A DNA stretch of 64,000 nucleotides from Proteles cristata cristata (GCA_017311185.1 JAESUZ010000121.1:248001-312000), one strand, 5' to 3'; positions 24,060 to 34,445 are shown, counted from the stretch's first letter. Numbers and translations: made by a program. The notes: generated by a model not told the origin, from the sequence alone.

Positions 24060-24700
24060 ACTGATAAATAAAAATGATAAAATATTGTGGAGACATTGAA
24101 TCATTTAGCTAAAGGCATGTAAATCAAACCTACCTTTTTTGAAAGAAATGTGGCAATATTAAATAGAACTATAAAATTGCTTCTTGCCTTTGACCTAGTA
24201 ATTTTATCTTTGGCAATATGCAAGTAATTCCTGCTAAATATACCCTAGCAAAGTTATTTATAAAGAAAAAAAATTGGGACCAATCTCAATGCCCTACAGA
24301 CAAGAAACGGTTAAGCAAACCACAGCACAGTAATAGAATAAAATACTATATGGTCAATAAAAACCATAAGAATGTGCACTATGTTGATATTCTTTTTTTA
24401 AAAAAAAATTAATGTTTATTTATTTTTTGAGACAGAGAGACAGAGCGTGAGCAGGGGAAGGCAGAGAGAGAGGGAGACAGAGAATCCAAAGCAGGCTCCA
24501 GGCTCTGAGCTGTCAGCACAGAGCCCAACACGGGGCTCGAACCCACAAAGTATGAGATCATGACCTGAGCTGAAGTCGGATGCTTAATTGACTGAGCCAC
24601 TTAGGCGGCCCTGTTGATATTCAAATGTACATACATGTAATGATAGTAAGATTTTTTAAAAAAGGAACCCAGAGAACATAGTCACATTATTTGATGGCTT
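24060..24700 (+). mobile_element. Old L1/HAL1-like ORF2 remnant
   Basis: Text such as TTTGACCTAGTAATTTTATC and CAATCTCAATGCCCTACAGAC resembles the ORF2 C-terminal region of old L1/HAL1. Interrupted by the SINE at 24393. Confidence 0.5.
24393..24611 (-). mobile_element. SINEC_Fc-type SINE
   Basis: Complete. Target duplication TGTTGATATTC on both sides. Confidence 0.92.
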
Positions 24701-25197
24701 ATAAAGATCACAAATCAGAAGTCAGAGCACCACAAATAGAATTTTATGTTCAATGGACGTCTATTTCTCTGTCAGTAAACTGAACATAAAATAATTTTGA
24801 AAGAAAATGACCAAATCTTCAGGGTTCTTGTGAATGTCTCTCAATAATGTACATAGTGAAGTGAATGCAGGACACTGTACATATAATGACTACACCACAA
24901 AAATTACACATGCTAAACATATACTTGTTTCATCTTTATACTCATAAACATTTTATAGTATCACAATGAATAAATATTGTGCTTTTTCTCTAAAAAATGC
25001 AAAATACCTTTCATGGAGAATATATAATAACCAATTAAGATTATCCCTATTCTATAGATGGAAAAAACTGATGGAACAGTATCAGTTAGTGTCCTACCCA
25101 ATTCATCTAACTCCTGATTCCCTATCCTAACATCTTCTGAAAATAATTTTTCCTATCCACAACATTTTACTTTTCATTACTTATTTTAAAAATAACC

Positions 25198-25383
25198 AGG
25201 GCACTTGGGTGGCTCAGGGAGTTGAGCAACCACCTTCAGCTCAGGCCATGATCTCCCAGTTCATGAGTTCGAGCCCCACATCAGGCTCGCTGCTGTCAGC
25301 CTGTCAGCACAGAGCTCGCTTTGGATCTCTGTCCCCTTTCTGCTCCTCCCCCGCTTGCACTCTCCCCCCACAGCCCCTAAAAT
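25198..25383 (+). mobile_element. SINEC_Fc-type SINE lacking the usual tail
   Basis: Normal head and B box. The body ends at CTCTCCCCCCACAGCCCC without AATAAA repeats. Confidence 0.82.
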
Positions 25384-25824
25384 TCCCTTCAGGTTTTCTG
25401 AACAGTGTATACATGACTGTCCTCCTTAAATATGGACTAGATGAGAAGAAAAAAAAAAACACCTTTAATACCCTGATTGAAGTAATGAAAATTTGAATTA
25501 TTTATGGTTTTTCTCCTTTGAGAGGCAATAAGAAAATATATTTTGAATTTTACTTGAAGTTTACTTCAAATGCCCCATCCCAGTTAGTCAAATTGTAGGG
25601 AAAAAGTGCTAAAGGTACATCTCTCTGCTCTCCTAAGAATAGTTTCCTTTGACCAAGATGTGAGAGCAGCTGGCAACAAAGATGAAATCCAAACGTTTCA
25701 GGGAAAAAAAAATTATTTGCCTTGCCTGTTTTATCGCTATAGTTCTGAAAATTAAAAATCCCAAAGGACTCCCTAAAATTAATCAAAAGTTAACATAGAA
25801 GTAGCTACTTAAAGAAAGCCTTAT

Positions 25825-26083
25825 TGGGGTGTCTGGGTGGCTCAGTCGAATCGGTTAAGCATCCGTCTGCGGTTAAGCATCGGTCTGCGGCTCAGCTCAT
25901 GATCTCGCGGTTTGTGAGTTCAAGCCCCGCATTGGGCTCTGTGCTGACAACTCAAAGCCTGGAGCCTGCTTCGGATTCTGTGTCTTCCCCTCTCTCTCTG
26001 CCCCTCCTATGTCCATGCTCTGTCGCTCTCTGGCTTTCAATAAGAAATAAATTTCTTAAAAAATTAAAATAAAAAAAGAAGAC
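25825..26083 (+). mobile_element. SINEC_Fc-type SINE with internal duplication
   Basis: The segment CGGTTAAGCATCCGTCTG is followed by CGGTTAAGCATCGGTCTG. Flanks AAGAAAGCCTTATTG / AAGAAGACCCTATTG look like a target duplication. Confidence 0.9.
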
Positions 26084-26149
26084 CCTATTGAGGAAACAAA
26101 AATCATCTAAGTAGCAGACCAACTATAAATTTCAGTCATATTCATTTTT

Positions 26150-26345
26150 CTGAAGTCCATCTCAAATGTCACTTCTTCACTGTAGCTTTCCCTAAAGACT
26201 CCAATCCACACATGTGTTGTCATTTGTGTTTTAAAGCGCTTTGGAAGTACACCTTTTGTAACATATCAGATTTAAATAATCTGTTCATAAGCTTACACCC
26301 TTTACTGTGAAGGGTGTATCCCCAGAAGACAGGGATACATTTTTT
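26150..26345 (+). mobile_element. L2 fragment
   Basis: CTCAAATGTCACTTCTTCAC and TTTCCCTAAAGACTCC followed by CCAGAAGACAGGGATAC resemble the L2 3' region. Confidence 0.5.
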
Positions 26346-27178
26346 TGCTTCTACGGCAGTAGGAATACAATATAGGATTGCTGTTAAATTTCAGTTTAAA
26401 GACCAAATACTAGGTTTTAAAGGTTGGTTACTAAAATATTTAATGGGAAAACCAGTGTACTTTCAAGACTAGTTCTCTTTTCCACTCATAAGCACTATAT
26501 ATTCTTTTGGTCATTACTCTCAAAGAGTGAAAGCCTCTTGCTCTGCAGGGTATGAAAGTTACAGAATGCCAAGTGGTGACTGTCGACTAAATGTTAAAGA
26601 TCCTTAGACATTTTTAGAGATCCAAGATTTTAAAACTGAAACTGTAAAATGCTATGAAAAGTTTAATAGAGTATTTAATGCCCTAAAATAAGCTCGAAAT
26701 TCACAGCTACAGTAAAACTAGCAGCAATAAACACCAGCTTTTAAAAATAAAATCAAATTTAGTAAGTAAACCTATTTATAGACTGTAAAAGTTTGCTGAA
26801 TGATTACTTGAATTGTTAAAATTATTAATGGTTTGAGATCCTCACGCCCCAATGGCGTTAGCAACTTAAAGTGATTGTGTTATGTATACTGTCAGGCTCA
26901 TTACCGAATAATCTAAAAGCAAGTTACTAGCTTGCTCGCAGTGAAACTGAAAACCTAAAGGTCGTAAGAGATCGAAGTTTTCAAGATCTGCCCTAGGAAG
27001 AAAACACGTTTCACCTATCATCTGCTTCTCTGAAGTGTCTAAAACAACCTCAGAAACGAAACAGTGGAATCTTACACATTTTTTGCATCCTAAAAAAATT
27101 TTTTTTAACTTAAGAGGTAGACATTAACCGTCTCAACCATTACAGTGACTCTTTACTAATGCAATTCATCCGGTTCTG

Positions 27179-27213
27179 AGTGTTATAATTCACAAATAAG
27201 TGTTATAATTCAC
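27179..27213. repeat. Two direct copies of AGTGTTATAATTCAC, 20-bp period
   Basis: Exact 15-bp repeats at 27179-27193 and 27199-27213, in intron 1 about 500 bp downstream of exon 1. Confidence 0.9.
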
Positions 27214-27369
27214 GCTGCACGAGCGTGAAGTTAAAACACCAAAGTCAAGTTAAAATATCAAAGTCTTAGAAAGAAACAAGCTCTCAAAACCAACCAGGGG
27301 TTCCAGGAAAGTAGAATAAAACCGGAAGCAAGGACATAAAAAGTGGCTGGAAGACCTGGACACAGGGCT

Positions 27370-28150
27370 GTGAGCGCACACTCACTCGTGGAACGCTTGC
27401 GGACCCGCACACACCCAACTCCGAGGGCGCGCCGCACGGACACGGCCCTCGCTCCCAGGCGAACGGAATACAGCTGCCCGTGGACCTAGTCCTCCCGACG
27501 GGAGGCGCCCCGCACAATCTACTCCCCCCAAAAGGCCGTCCCAGAACCTCCGACCTACGGCCGGGGCGACCCCAAGCGCTTCTCCCGAAAGTTGATTCCA
27601 TCCCAGCTACGCCCCCTTCCCCTCGGAACCCAGCTCTGCGGGTGAGGGTGACTTCCCCTTCGGTCAGAGCACTCAAGGTCCGCCAGGCCTCACCCACCTT
27701 GCACTCGTCACTCTTTTTTTCTTCATCGCAGAAGTTGACGGGCGCCAGGCCCGGCAGGTAGAAGGCGGCGCCCGGACGCGGGCCTGGGGCCGCCGCAAGC
27801 AGCAGCGACAGCAGCAACAGCGCCGACCGCTGAGGTGGCGACAACGTCGGCAGCCTCGCGCTCATGACGGCCGTTTCGGGGAAAGGGCAGCCAAGCCGAG
27901 GGGGATGAGCAGGGAAGGAGGGACGGGGAGGCTCGGAGACGACTACCGGACCGCGGGAGCTGAAGGAGGCCGGGCCCGCGACGGGCAGTTCCGGTTGCGC
28001 TAGGAGACACCGCGAGCCCCGCAACAGAATCCGAACCGGAGCTCGACGGAGCATGCGCGACGCCGCCTGCACATGCTCAGTGAAAGGGGCCGCAAGCGCC
28101 CCGAGGAGTTTCCGGAAGGGATCGTAGAGCCAATCCACTTTCCGGGTTTT
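27370..28150 (-). promoter_or_regulatory. TM9SF2: CpG island and promoter region of TM9SF2
   Basis: GC- and CpG-rich against an AT-rich surround, covering exon 1, the start of intron 1 and about 285 bp upstream of the ATG. Visible candidate sites are an NRF1-like GCATGCGC at 28051-28058, ETS-like TTCCGG at 27989-27994, the palindromic TTCCGGAA at 28110-28117, and a CCAAT box at 28130-28134. There is no TATA box, which fits a broad housekeeping promoter. The transcription start is not visible from sequence alone; it is probably between about 27900 and 28060. Confidence 0.85.
27698..27865 (-). CDS. TM9SF2: TM9SF2 coding exon 1 (residues 1-56)
   Basis: The start codon is at 27865-27863, with G at -3. 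The exon reads MSARLPTLSP, then a leucine/alanine-rich signal peptide core (about residues 15-27), then the beginning of the mature lumenal domain with AFYLPGLAPVNFCDEEKKSD, ending ...DECK. The AFYLPGLAP block right after the signal peptide is the hallmark of the TM9SF family. The exon ends after a complete Lys codon (phase 0), followed by the donor GTGGGT at 27697-27692. This start is chosen because it gives the signal peptide; the frame is also open upstream to 28336, but an extension would bury the signal peptide. The next exon begins with Ala-Glu-Ile, continuing the conserved protein. Confidence 0.96.
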
Positions 28151-28858
28151 CAGCTGGCCGACTAGGTGGTTGCTTGCTTCCGCGTTCAATGTCCTAGTCC
28201 AAACTCCGGTTTGGAGCTCCTTCGGGGTGTCCGGGTGCATCCCACTTGCTGGGCTGGTGCTCCCGGCTTGCTGCCTTAGCTCAATTTCCCTTAAATATCT
28301 TGAGGTGTCCTCACCACACTGCCCGCAGCACTTCAACCCCTAAGTTGAAGAGTTAAAGAGCTGGTGCTTCAGAAAGTGCTTGCTGATGGGGGCGGGAAGA
28401 AGTTTAGGAGACACTTGGTTGGGAGGAGGCTAAGGAAACAAATGGGGGAAAAACTAGCTAGAAAGTCTCAAATAGTTACTCAGGTGTTTGGACGGACAGG
28501 TTCCGAGTATTGGACGCCATGGGACAGAAATTACACAGAATGAACAAGATCTCTTTAAAGATGAGTGGAAATGAGATGGTGAGAAAAACTGGAGTAGCCG
28601 AACAGAAGAAAGTAGTGTTCCCCGGCATTTCCTTGCGCAGGAAAACGGGGGCAAAAGTTCAGTTAGAAAAGTGAAATAGCAATCTGGTATGATCACCCTC
28701 GAGGAAGTTTCTGTCACTTATTGACTTGACACCGTATCCGTGTTTGTATGTGCACTTTTGTATTTGTGTGTGTTGGGGGTGTGTGTGAATATTCTTGAGT
28801 ATTTTTCAAGGAGCAACTTGCTTTTGGTGACAAAGTCAATTTAGTTGAGCTTTAGAAT
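28150..28858. other. Non-repetitive flank upstream of the TM9SF2 island
   Basis: No SINE, LINE or recognised exon. A TG-rich tract is present at 28738-28790. The GC content declines away from the island. Confidence 0.6.
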
Positions 28859-29106
28859 GCGGGGCAATGGGTCTCAGTCCGTTGAGTTTCCAACTTTGGC
28901 TCATGCCACGCATGATCTTACGGTTTGCGGGGTTCCAACTTTGGCTCATGCCACGCATGATCTTACGGTTTGCGGGCTCGAGCCCCACCTCAGGCTCGCT
29001 GCTGTCAGCAAAGAACCTGCTTCCAATCTTTAGGCCCTCTCTCTGCCTGTCCCCCGCTTGTGCTCTCTCACAAAAATAAATAAAAACATTAAGAAAAATA
29101 AAAAAT
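28859..29106 (+). mobile_element. SINEC_Fc-type SINE with 45-bp tandem duplication
   Basis: Two near-identical 45-bp units (28888-28932 and 28933-28977), each starting TTCCAACTTTGGCTC and ending near GGTTTGCGGG, lie between the A box and the final B box. The tail has CAAAAATAAATAAAAACATT. Confidence 0.9.
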
Positions 29107-29404
29107 ACTTTGTAAGAGTGCATCAATTAGACTACATAGTAAGGAATCCAAACCCGGTAGTACCTCCAGCTCAAGAACGGGCAAGTTTGCTAAATGGGCA
29201 ATTCAGAAAAGTGTGGAGCCCCTTGCAATTCTATCTAAATTCTTGTGAGTGTTTGCACATTTCCTCCCTGTAAAGTTTACAACGTTCATTAAATTTTCAA
29301 AGGGATCTATGACTCTACCAAGAAAAGGTTAAAAACCACTATCGAGTACTGTGGAGTAACCAAAACAATGAAAGATAAAATTCTTGCTTGCAAAGGCAGC
29401 TTGC

Positions 29405-29600
29405 ATTGAGAACTCCAGTGGGAATACTATATAGATAATGTGATCTCCAGCAAGTTAATCAAGTCCCAAGCAGTAGAACTGGAAAGTAAGGAGAAAACAG
29501 TGTCCATCTTCTTAAGGTTGTTGTGAAAATTAAGCGGAAAAAAATGTACGTTAAACGCTGAGCATAACTGCTTGGCACAGAGAAATGACAGCTATTTTTA
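29405..29600 (+). mobile_element. MIR-like fragment
   Basis: TGATCTCCAGCAAGTTAATC, then CTTAAGGTTGTTGTGAAAATTAAG and GCTTGGCACAGAGAAATGACA, matching the MIR core and 3' part. Confidence 0.6.
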
Positions 29601-29664
29601 TAACAAAAGCCAAGCTAAGCAGGGACCTGAGAAGTGGTCATTCTTCCCCTGCACCCTCTTCCTC

Positions 29665-29760
29665 CAGCAAATCAATCAACATATTTGTTGAATATCTACT
29701 TTGGGCTAGGGAATGGGGTTTATTATATTTATACTTGGAGATTTCCAATATAAGAGGAAG
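29665..29760 (-). mobile_element. L2 3' end fragment
   Basis: AATCAATCAACATATTTGTTGAATATCTACT is the reverse of the L2 end (GAATGAATGA side). Confidence 0.45.
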
Positions 29761-29989
29761 CAGATGTTCTTCATTTAGAAGAGAATGGAAAGTAACATTT
29801 TTGTTCACTACCTTTTATTTTTCCTTGACCTTCACTATCTCACTGCCCCCACTTCCAACCTTTCTTCCAGTTTTCCCCATCTCAGGAAATGCCACCGCCC
29901 TCCCTTGCTCAAGGAACCAAACCGGGGAGATAACCTAAATGTTTTATTGCCTCATTCTCTTAGTCCAAGCTTTGCTCGCTAGCGCTGAA

Positions 29990-30300
29990 CTAGGTTAAAT
30001 CCTTTCCATGTCCACAGCCACACCCTAGTTCAAGTCAAAATCCTGGACTACTTACTGCAATTTGCGTCTCAATTTCCATTCTTGCCAAGAGCTATCTTAT
30101 AAAATCTTTAAATCCCTCAATCCTTCTGCTTAACCCCAGCACCCTATGCTGCTTGTCACTATCTGGAATTGACGTGGTTAAGTTCACTGTCTTGCTTCCC
30201 GTTTATATGTAAATTCCGTGCGCGTAAGGGCTTCGTCTACATCCTACATCCCTACATCCCCAGAGCCTAGAGCAGCGTGTGGCACATAAAGGAGACAAGC
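29990..30300 (+). mobile_element. L2 3' end fragment
   Basis: TGTAAATTCCGTGCGCGTAAGG, GGCTTCGTCTAC, CCCCAGAGCCTAGAGCAG and GTGTGGCACATAAA follow the L2 terminal consensus. Confidence 0.6.
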
Positions 30301-30459
30301 AGCAAGTAAGTGGAAAACACTACATGACTAGTACTGGCCGGACAAAAGAAATTTTAAATCTGAATTTAGAATCACAGATTTTCAGCGTTGAAATAAACCT
30401 CAGGTTTTCCAGATGCATTCAACCTTTTGCAGTGCAAAGAAAGGGGAAGGACTGCCCAC

Positions 30460-30960
30460 AGTCAATTGAGGTTGAGGCCACAATGGTCGAGGGGTTCAAG
30501 AAGGTCCCCAACCTTCTTTCCTCCAAACCGCGCCGCCTCTTTAACTCCCGGAAACTCAGCATTACCCAAAACCCGGAGAAGTGGAGTCTTCCTAAATAAC
30601 TGGTCTCCGGAGACCAGTCGCAAACCTGTCTGACCACGGCGCGGACGGCGCATGCGCAAGGCCAACAGGCAGCACCTCACGAACTCCTACCCCGGAGACC
30701 TCCTGCCGGCTTCCGCCTCCAGAGTTCATACACGTCATCCCTCGCTGCCCGGCCCGGAGGGAGGACAAGGGGCGGGGCTCAGCCGCGGGATGGAGCGGAC
30801 ACTTTACTTCCGGATCCGGCCTCTCCCGGAAACGCCTTCCCTGGGGTTCCCTTGGCTACCCGGTATCTGCGCGGTGCCCGGGGCGTGGCTTAGGGAGATC
30901 GCCCCACCCCCTCGCCCGGACAGCAAAATGGAGTCCCTGGGTTGGGGATCCTTTCGTTGG
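30460..30960. promoter_or_regulatory. Second CpG-island-like promoter candidate, 2.7 kb upstream of TM9SF2
   Basis: A GC/CpG-rich block with closely packed promoter motifs: a perfect 20-bp palindrome (30599-30618), a symmetrical NRF1-type GCGCATGCGC (30648-30657), a CRE-like ACGTCAT (30732-30738), a GC box GGGGCGGGGC (30769-30778) and ETS-like CTTCCGG (30807-30813). No TATA box. No recognised coding exon is attached. It may start a divergent non-coding RNA (human TM9SF2 has a neighbouring lncRNA, LINC01232) or an alternative first exon; that part is inference. Confidence 0.6.
30599..30618. repeat. Perfect 20-bp palindrome
   Basis: ACTGGTCTCC is followed without spacer by its reverse complement. 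It is located at the edge of the second CpG-rich island. Confidence 0.95.
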
Positions 30961-31975
30961 CTCTGTCAAACAGAAAGCCTGAGTAGGGATTCCAGTTATA
31001 AACTAGGGAGAAATAGTTTTCCTTCTGTCCTCCCTTTGACTATGATGCTCCCTTTCTCGAAGTACTAATACCTAAAAGATTCAGCTGTAAAACTTGAGGG
31101 ATAAGATTTTCTCCTTTGCTCTGAGACAGATAGCATTTGATGACTCCCGTTTAAGGCTCTTAATTAATATCTGGCCCCCTGCCCTTTTTTTTCCCCACTT
31201 CTCTCTGCCGAATTTAGAAAGACTGTTTTTCTGAGTTTCCCACGGCTTCTATGTATTTACTCGCAAATAAAAGTACAAGATGCCTAGCTAAACCTTAAGA
31301 TTAATGATGAACAGTTTGTTTAGGGCATGTACATCCCAAATATTCCTTGGGACATGCACGTCTATGTCAAGTTGCAGCAAGGGCAACTGTATGCCTATAA
31401 ATGGGCTTTCAGGATTTTCTAAAAGATCAAAATCACCTCATTGTCCCTCAATTTCTGATATAGAACTGCGGTAGTCCAAGGGACAAAAAGTGAATCATCC
31501 ATGGTCCTCTTCTCCAAGCTAAATACTGCAACTTGGAAATAAAACCAACCCTGAACAATAGGCTATAAAGGTAAGTCGCAGTAGTTCAGAGATAAGGTAT
31601 CAAAGATCTTAAGTTTTAAGATGAAATAATGGTTCCCAGGACAAGGCTTCATTTATAAGCTAAAATAGGAGTTGAAATCAGAAGAGGGATTATTCGGCCA
31701 GCAGAGCCTGGGAGAATGAAAACCACAGAGGCAAACACCACCAAAGCATAACTCTGGGAAGATGATAATAGCCTGGCCCAAAGACTGCACATCTGCAACA
31801 TGAGTGGTGGTATGTCTCTGTGATACAGAGTAACATACTCTATTCATGTACCTAATTCTATGTACTCTGAATTTATGGCCTCCAACCAACTTCCTGTTTG
31901 CATTGTAGCTTGCCATGTAGTTTGCTTACAGAGAATGTTTGCTGGATTCAACTAGCTGTTCTCCTGTGGGATTAC
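30961..31975. other. Unassigned stretch downstream of the second island
   Basis: No recognised repeat family or exon. No open frame longer than about 90 codons. Confidence 0.5.
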
Positions 31976-31977
31976 TG

Positions 31978-32225
31978 TTGTTTTAACAACTTTATTGAGG
32001 TATTATTTACATACCATCTGATTCACTCAATTTAAGTGTACAATTCAATGATTCTTAGCAAATTTACTGAGTTATGCCATCATCACCCTTATACAGATGT
32101 AGACCATCACCCCAACAAGATGACCTTTAACATTTAGTCCCCTTTTCCGCACACAGCTCTAAGAAACCACAAATCTACTTTCTACCTCTACAAATTTGTC
32201 TTTTCTGTCTCCTCTGGAATTAAAA
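31978..32225 (-). mobile_element. Old L1M fragment
   Basis: TAACAACTTTATTGAGGTATTATTTACATACC with ACAATTCAATGATTCTTAGC and CAACAAGATGACC follows the reverse strand of old L1 sequence. Confidence 0.65.
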
Positions 32226-32289
32226 ATAAATAAATAAGTTTATTTATCCATCCACTTATGTGTCTTTGGCTAATGTAAGTGTATTTTTA

Positions 32290-32880
32290 GTGTTCTGACA
32301 AGTTACTTGTCTCAGGCTGCTAGGTTGTCCTGGATACCCCAAAGTTAATGCCCTCTATCCAAAGGCCACCAGGAACATACCAGTTGTTCAGTTCATTACT
32401 AGTCAGATTTATTATTCAATACAGGGAGGAAGGATGTATATCCTGGGAAGTCTTGGGGGCATCTCAGTAAGGTATTAGAAAGGAACTCATTATAGGATTG
32501 GAGCTTGTGATGGATGATTCAGAGGAGTGTTTAAAGAGGTGGAGCTTTGCTCTGGATTGGATGCTGCCATGAAGCCAGGCTAATTCTTAAGACCGGATAT
32601 CTTAATGAGCCTTACCTAGAAGGATGACAGACTAGACTGAGGTCAGAGCTGTAATTGGTAGAGAAACAGCAGTTACTATTCTTGGCCAGAGTAGGGGGAA
32701 TGTTTGGTCATTTTGTGGTTTGGCCAATGTTGAGGTTTTGTCTGTTCTTTAGACATAATTACAAAGGGGTTGTGTTTTGTCTTGATCAAGGTCAGAGTGG
32801 CCTTGTCTGATGTTCATGTATTCACTAAGGCCAGATCCTCATGTCCAGGGATGTTTTTGTCACCAAAATAATACCATTCA
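32290..32880. other. LTR-like or unassigned old repeat
   Basis: Composition and length (about 0.6 kb, starting near GTTCTGACAAG and ending near TTTTTGTCACC) suggest a decayed retroviral-type LTR. I cannot assign a family or find clean target duplications, and no viral coding region is present. Confidence 0.25.
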
Positions 32881-33269
32881 TGTGTTTGCGTAACTAACCA
32901 ATTATTCATGTCTCTGTATCACTGGATATACTTGCCTTTTTCTTGACATTTCTGCAAAAATATTAGACACTGGGTAAACTCCAATACTCAATCTCAGATT
33001 GTGGTCATTTTTATGGATTTAAAAATGGTTTATCCTTCATCTTATAGGGGTCCCTCATCTTGAGACAGTGAACAACACTTTTAATATTCTTTATTTATTT
33101 GCTTTATTTCAGGACCCTGTATCTTCCACATGGAGTTTAGTATTATGTGCTGTGCATAGAACCAATGAAGGGTTCCTACCCAGGAGACAAGGATTCTTAG
33201 AAATCAACTTTTTCAAAGACAACCCAGTAGAAACATGGACAAGAGACAGAACATCACAAGAGTAGATTA

Positions 33270-34345
33270 TCAGTGGTCAATATAAATGAAAACATGTTCA
33301 ACCTCATTACTTACAAGGAAATTGCACATTAAAACTTTATTGAGAGGGGTGCCTGGGCAGCTCAGTCAGTTAAATGTCCAATTCTTGATTTTGGCACAGT
33401 TCACGATCTCACACTTGTGAGACTGAGCCCCGCATTGGGTTCTGTGCTGAGTTGAGCCTGCTTGAGATTCTCTCTCCTTCTCCCTCTGCACCACCCCCAC
33501 CCCTGCTTGTATGCTCTCTCTCTGTCTCCCTCTAAAACAAAAAAACAAAAAACAAAAAAACAAAAAAAAACTTCAATGAGATACAGCTACACAGCATACA
33601 CAGCAGAAGAGCTAAGATTTAGGAGACTGACAACATCAAGTGTTGACAAGGATGTGGAACAATTGAAAGACACATACACTGCCAGTGGGAGGGTAAATTA
33701 TGGGAAATCGTTTGGCACACATATTCTATAGCCCAGAAATTTCACTTCTAGACCTAAATGCCTACTTACATTCAACAAAAGATGCATTCACCAAAACAGA
33801 GCTCTAATGTTTATCTACAGTAATATGGATAAATACAGTAGAGTTCCACCATAGAATACCACACAACAATGAAAACAAATTACAATTAACAAAGCAACAT
33901 GTATTAATGTCACAAATATGGTATTAAGTAAAAGAAAGAGAAAGAACACTGGCAGGATCCATTTACATAAAGTTCAAAAACAGACAAGTAATCTATGATG
34001 TTAGAGGTCAAGATAATGGTTACCTTTTAGAAGCTATAAAGTGGTGGTGATTAGGAGAGCATGTGGCAGGGAGCTGGTGCAGTACTGGTAATGTTCTGTA
34101 TGTTGATCTGGGTGGTAGTTACCTGGGTGCAGTGACTTTCTAATAATTCATAGTGCTGTACACCTATGATCTGTGCACTTTTTTGTATGTATGCTGTACT
34201 TTCAAAAAAGCTTATTAAAATATTTATCATTATTGTGAAAAAGTTGGTAATCATTGAAGTTGACTGTTGGGTACAGAGGTTGATTATACCATTTTCTCCA
34301 CTTTTGTGCATTTGAAACTTTCCACAGTAAAAAATAAAATAAAAT
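33270..34345 (+). mobile_element. Old L1M ORF2 end and 3' UTR, split by a SINE
   Basis: TGTTGACAAGGATGTGGAAC, AACAATTGAAAGACACATACACTG, AAGTTCAAAAACAGACAAG and GTTCTGTATGTTGATCTGGG follow old L1 (L1MC/ME-like) sequence, ending AAAATAAAATAAA. Confidence 0.8.
33346..33567 (+). mobile_element. SINEC_Fc-type SINE inside old L1
   Basis: Target duplication AAAACTTTATTGAGA / AAAACTTCAATGAGA. The tail is a (CAAAAAA)n array. Confidence 0.92.
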
Positions 34346-34445
34346 AAATATATATATAATACACACACACATACATGTATATATACACATACATGTTTGT
34401 GTGTATGTGTATGTATATTTATGTATGTGTATTTTTATATGTTTA
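34340..34445. repeat. Complex TA/CA/TG simple repeat with inverted halves
   Basis: ATATATAT and ACACACACACATACATG are followed by TGTTTGTGTGTATGTGTATG, so the two halves are roughly complementary. Confidence 0.85.

Larger units (their letters stand above)
8492..27697 (-). other. TM9SF2: TM9SF2 intron 1 (19.2 kb)
   Basis: Bounded by the GTGGGT donor at 27697 and the TTTTCAG acceptor at 8492. It holds about 20 SINEs, two L1 fragments, MIR and hAT remnants and a (CA)n tract, listed separately. Unassigned stretches with nothing recognisable by eye include about 8500-9100, 10690-11090, 14350-15390, 15625-16140, 17460-19300, 22730-23310, 24660-25195 and 26350-27370. No extra exon or small RNA was recognised. 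Confidence 0.9.
1..27865 (-). other. TM9SF2: TM9SF2 gene, 5' portion (exons 1-3 and introns)
   Basis: Three minus-strand coding exons with matching phases (56 codons; 22 codons plus 2 nt; 1 nt plus 31 codons) give a 110-residue amino-terminus that I recognise as transmembrane 9 superfamily member 2. The human protein is about 663 residues, so roughly one sixth of the coding sequence is here. The remaining exons, including all nine membrane spans, lie beyond base 1. TM9SF2 is a nonaspanin of the Golgi and endosomes, linked in the literature to glycosylation, including heparan sulfate synthesis. I looked for exon 4 on the minus strand of 1-5983 and did not find it. Identity is very secure; the untranslated 5' extent and transcription start are not determined. 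Confidence 0.95.

Noticed and set aside
27480..27761. 93-codon plus-strand frame in the TM9SF2 island
   Set aside because: Shadow antisense to exon 1 and intron 1; composition follows GC richness.
30652..31068. 138-codon plus-strand open frame across the second CpG-rich island
   Set aside because: GC-rich sequence keeps frames open by chance. The protein is not recognised, and its low-complexity proline/arginine-rich composition matches non-coding CpG-island DNA.
32290..32880. Endogenous retrovirus
   Set aside because: Only LTR-like composition. No tRNA primer site, gag, pol or env segments were recognised, so it is listed as unassigned.
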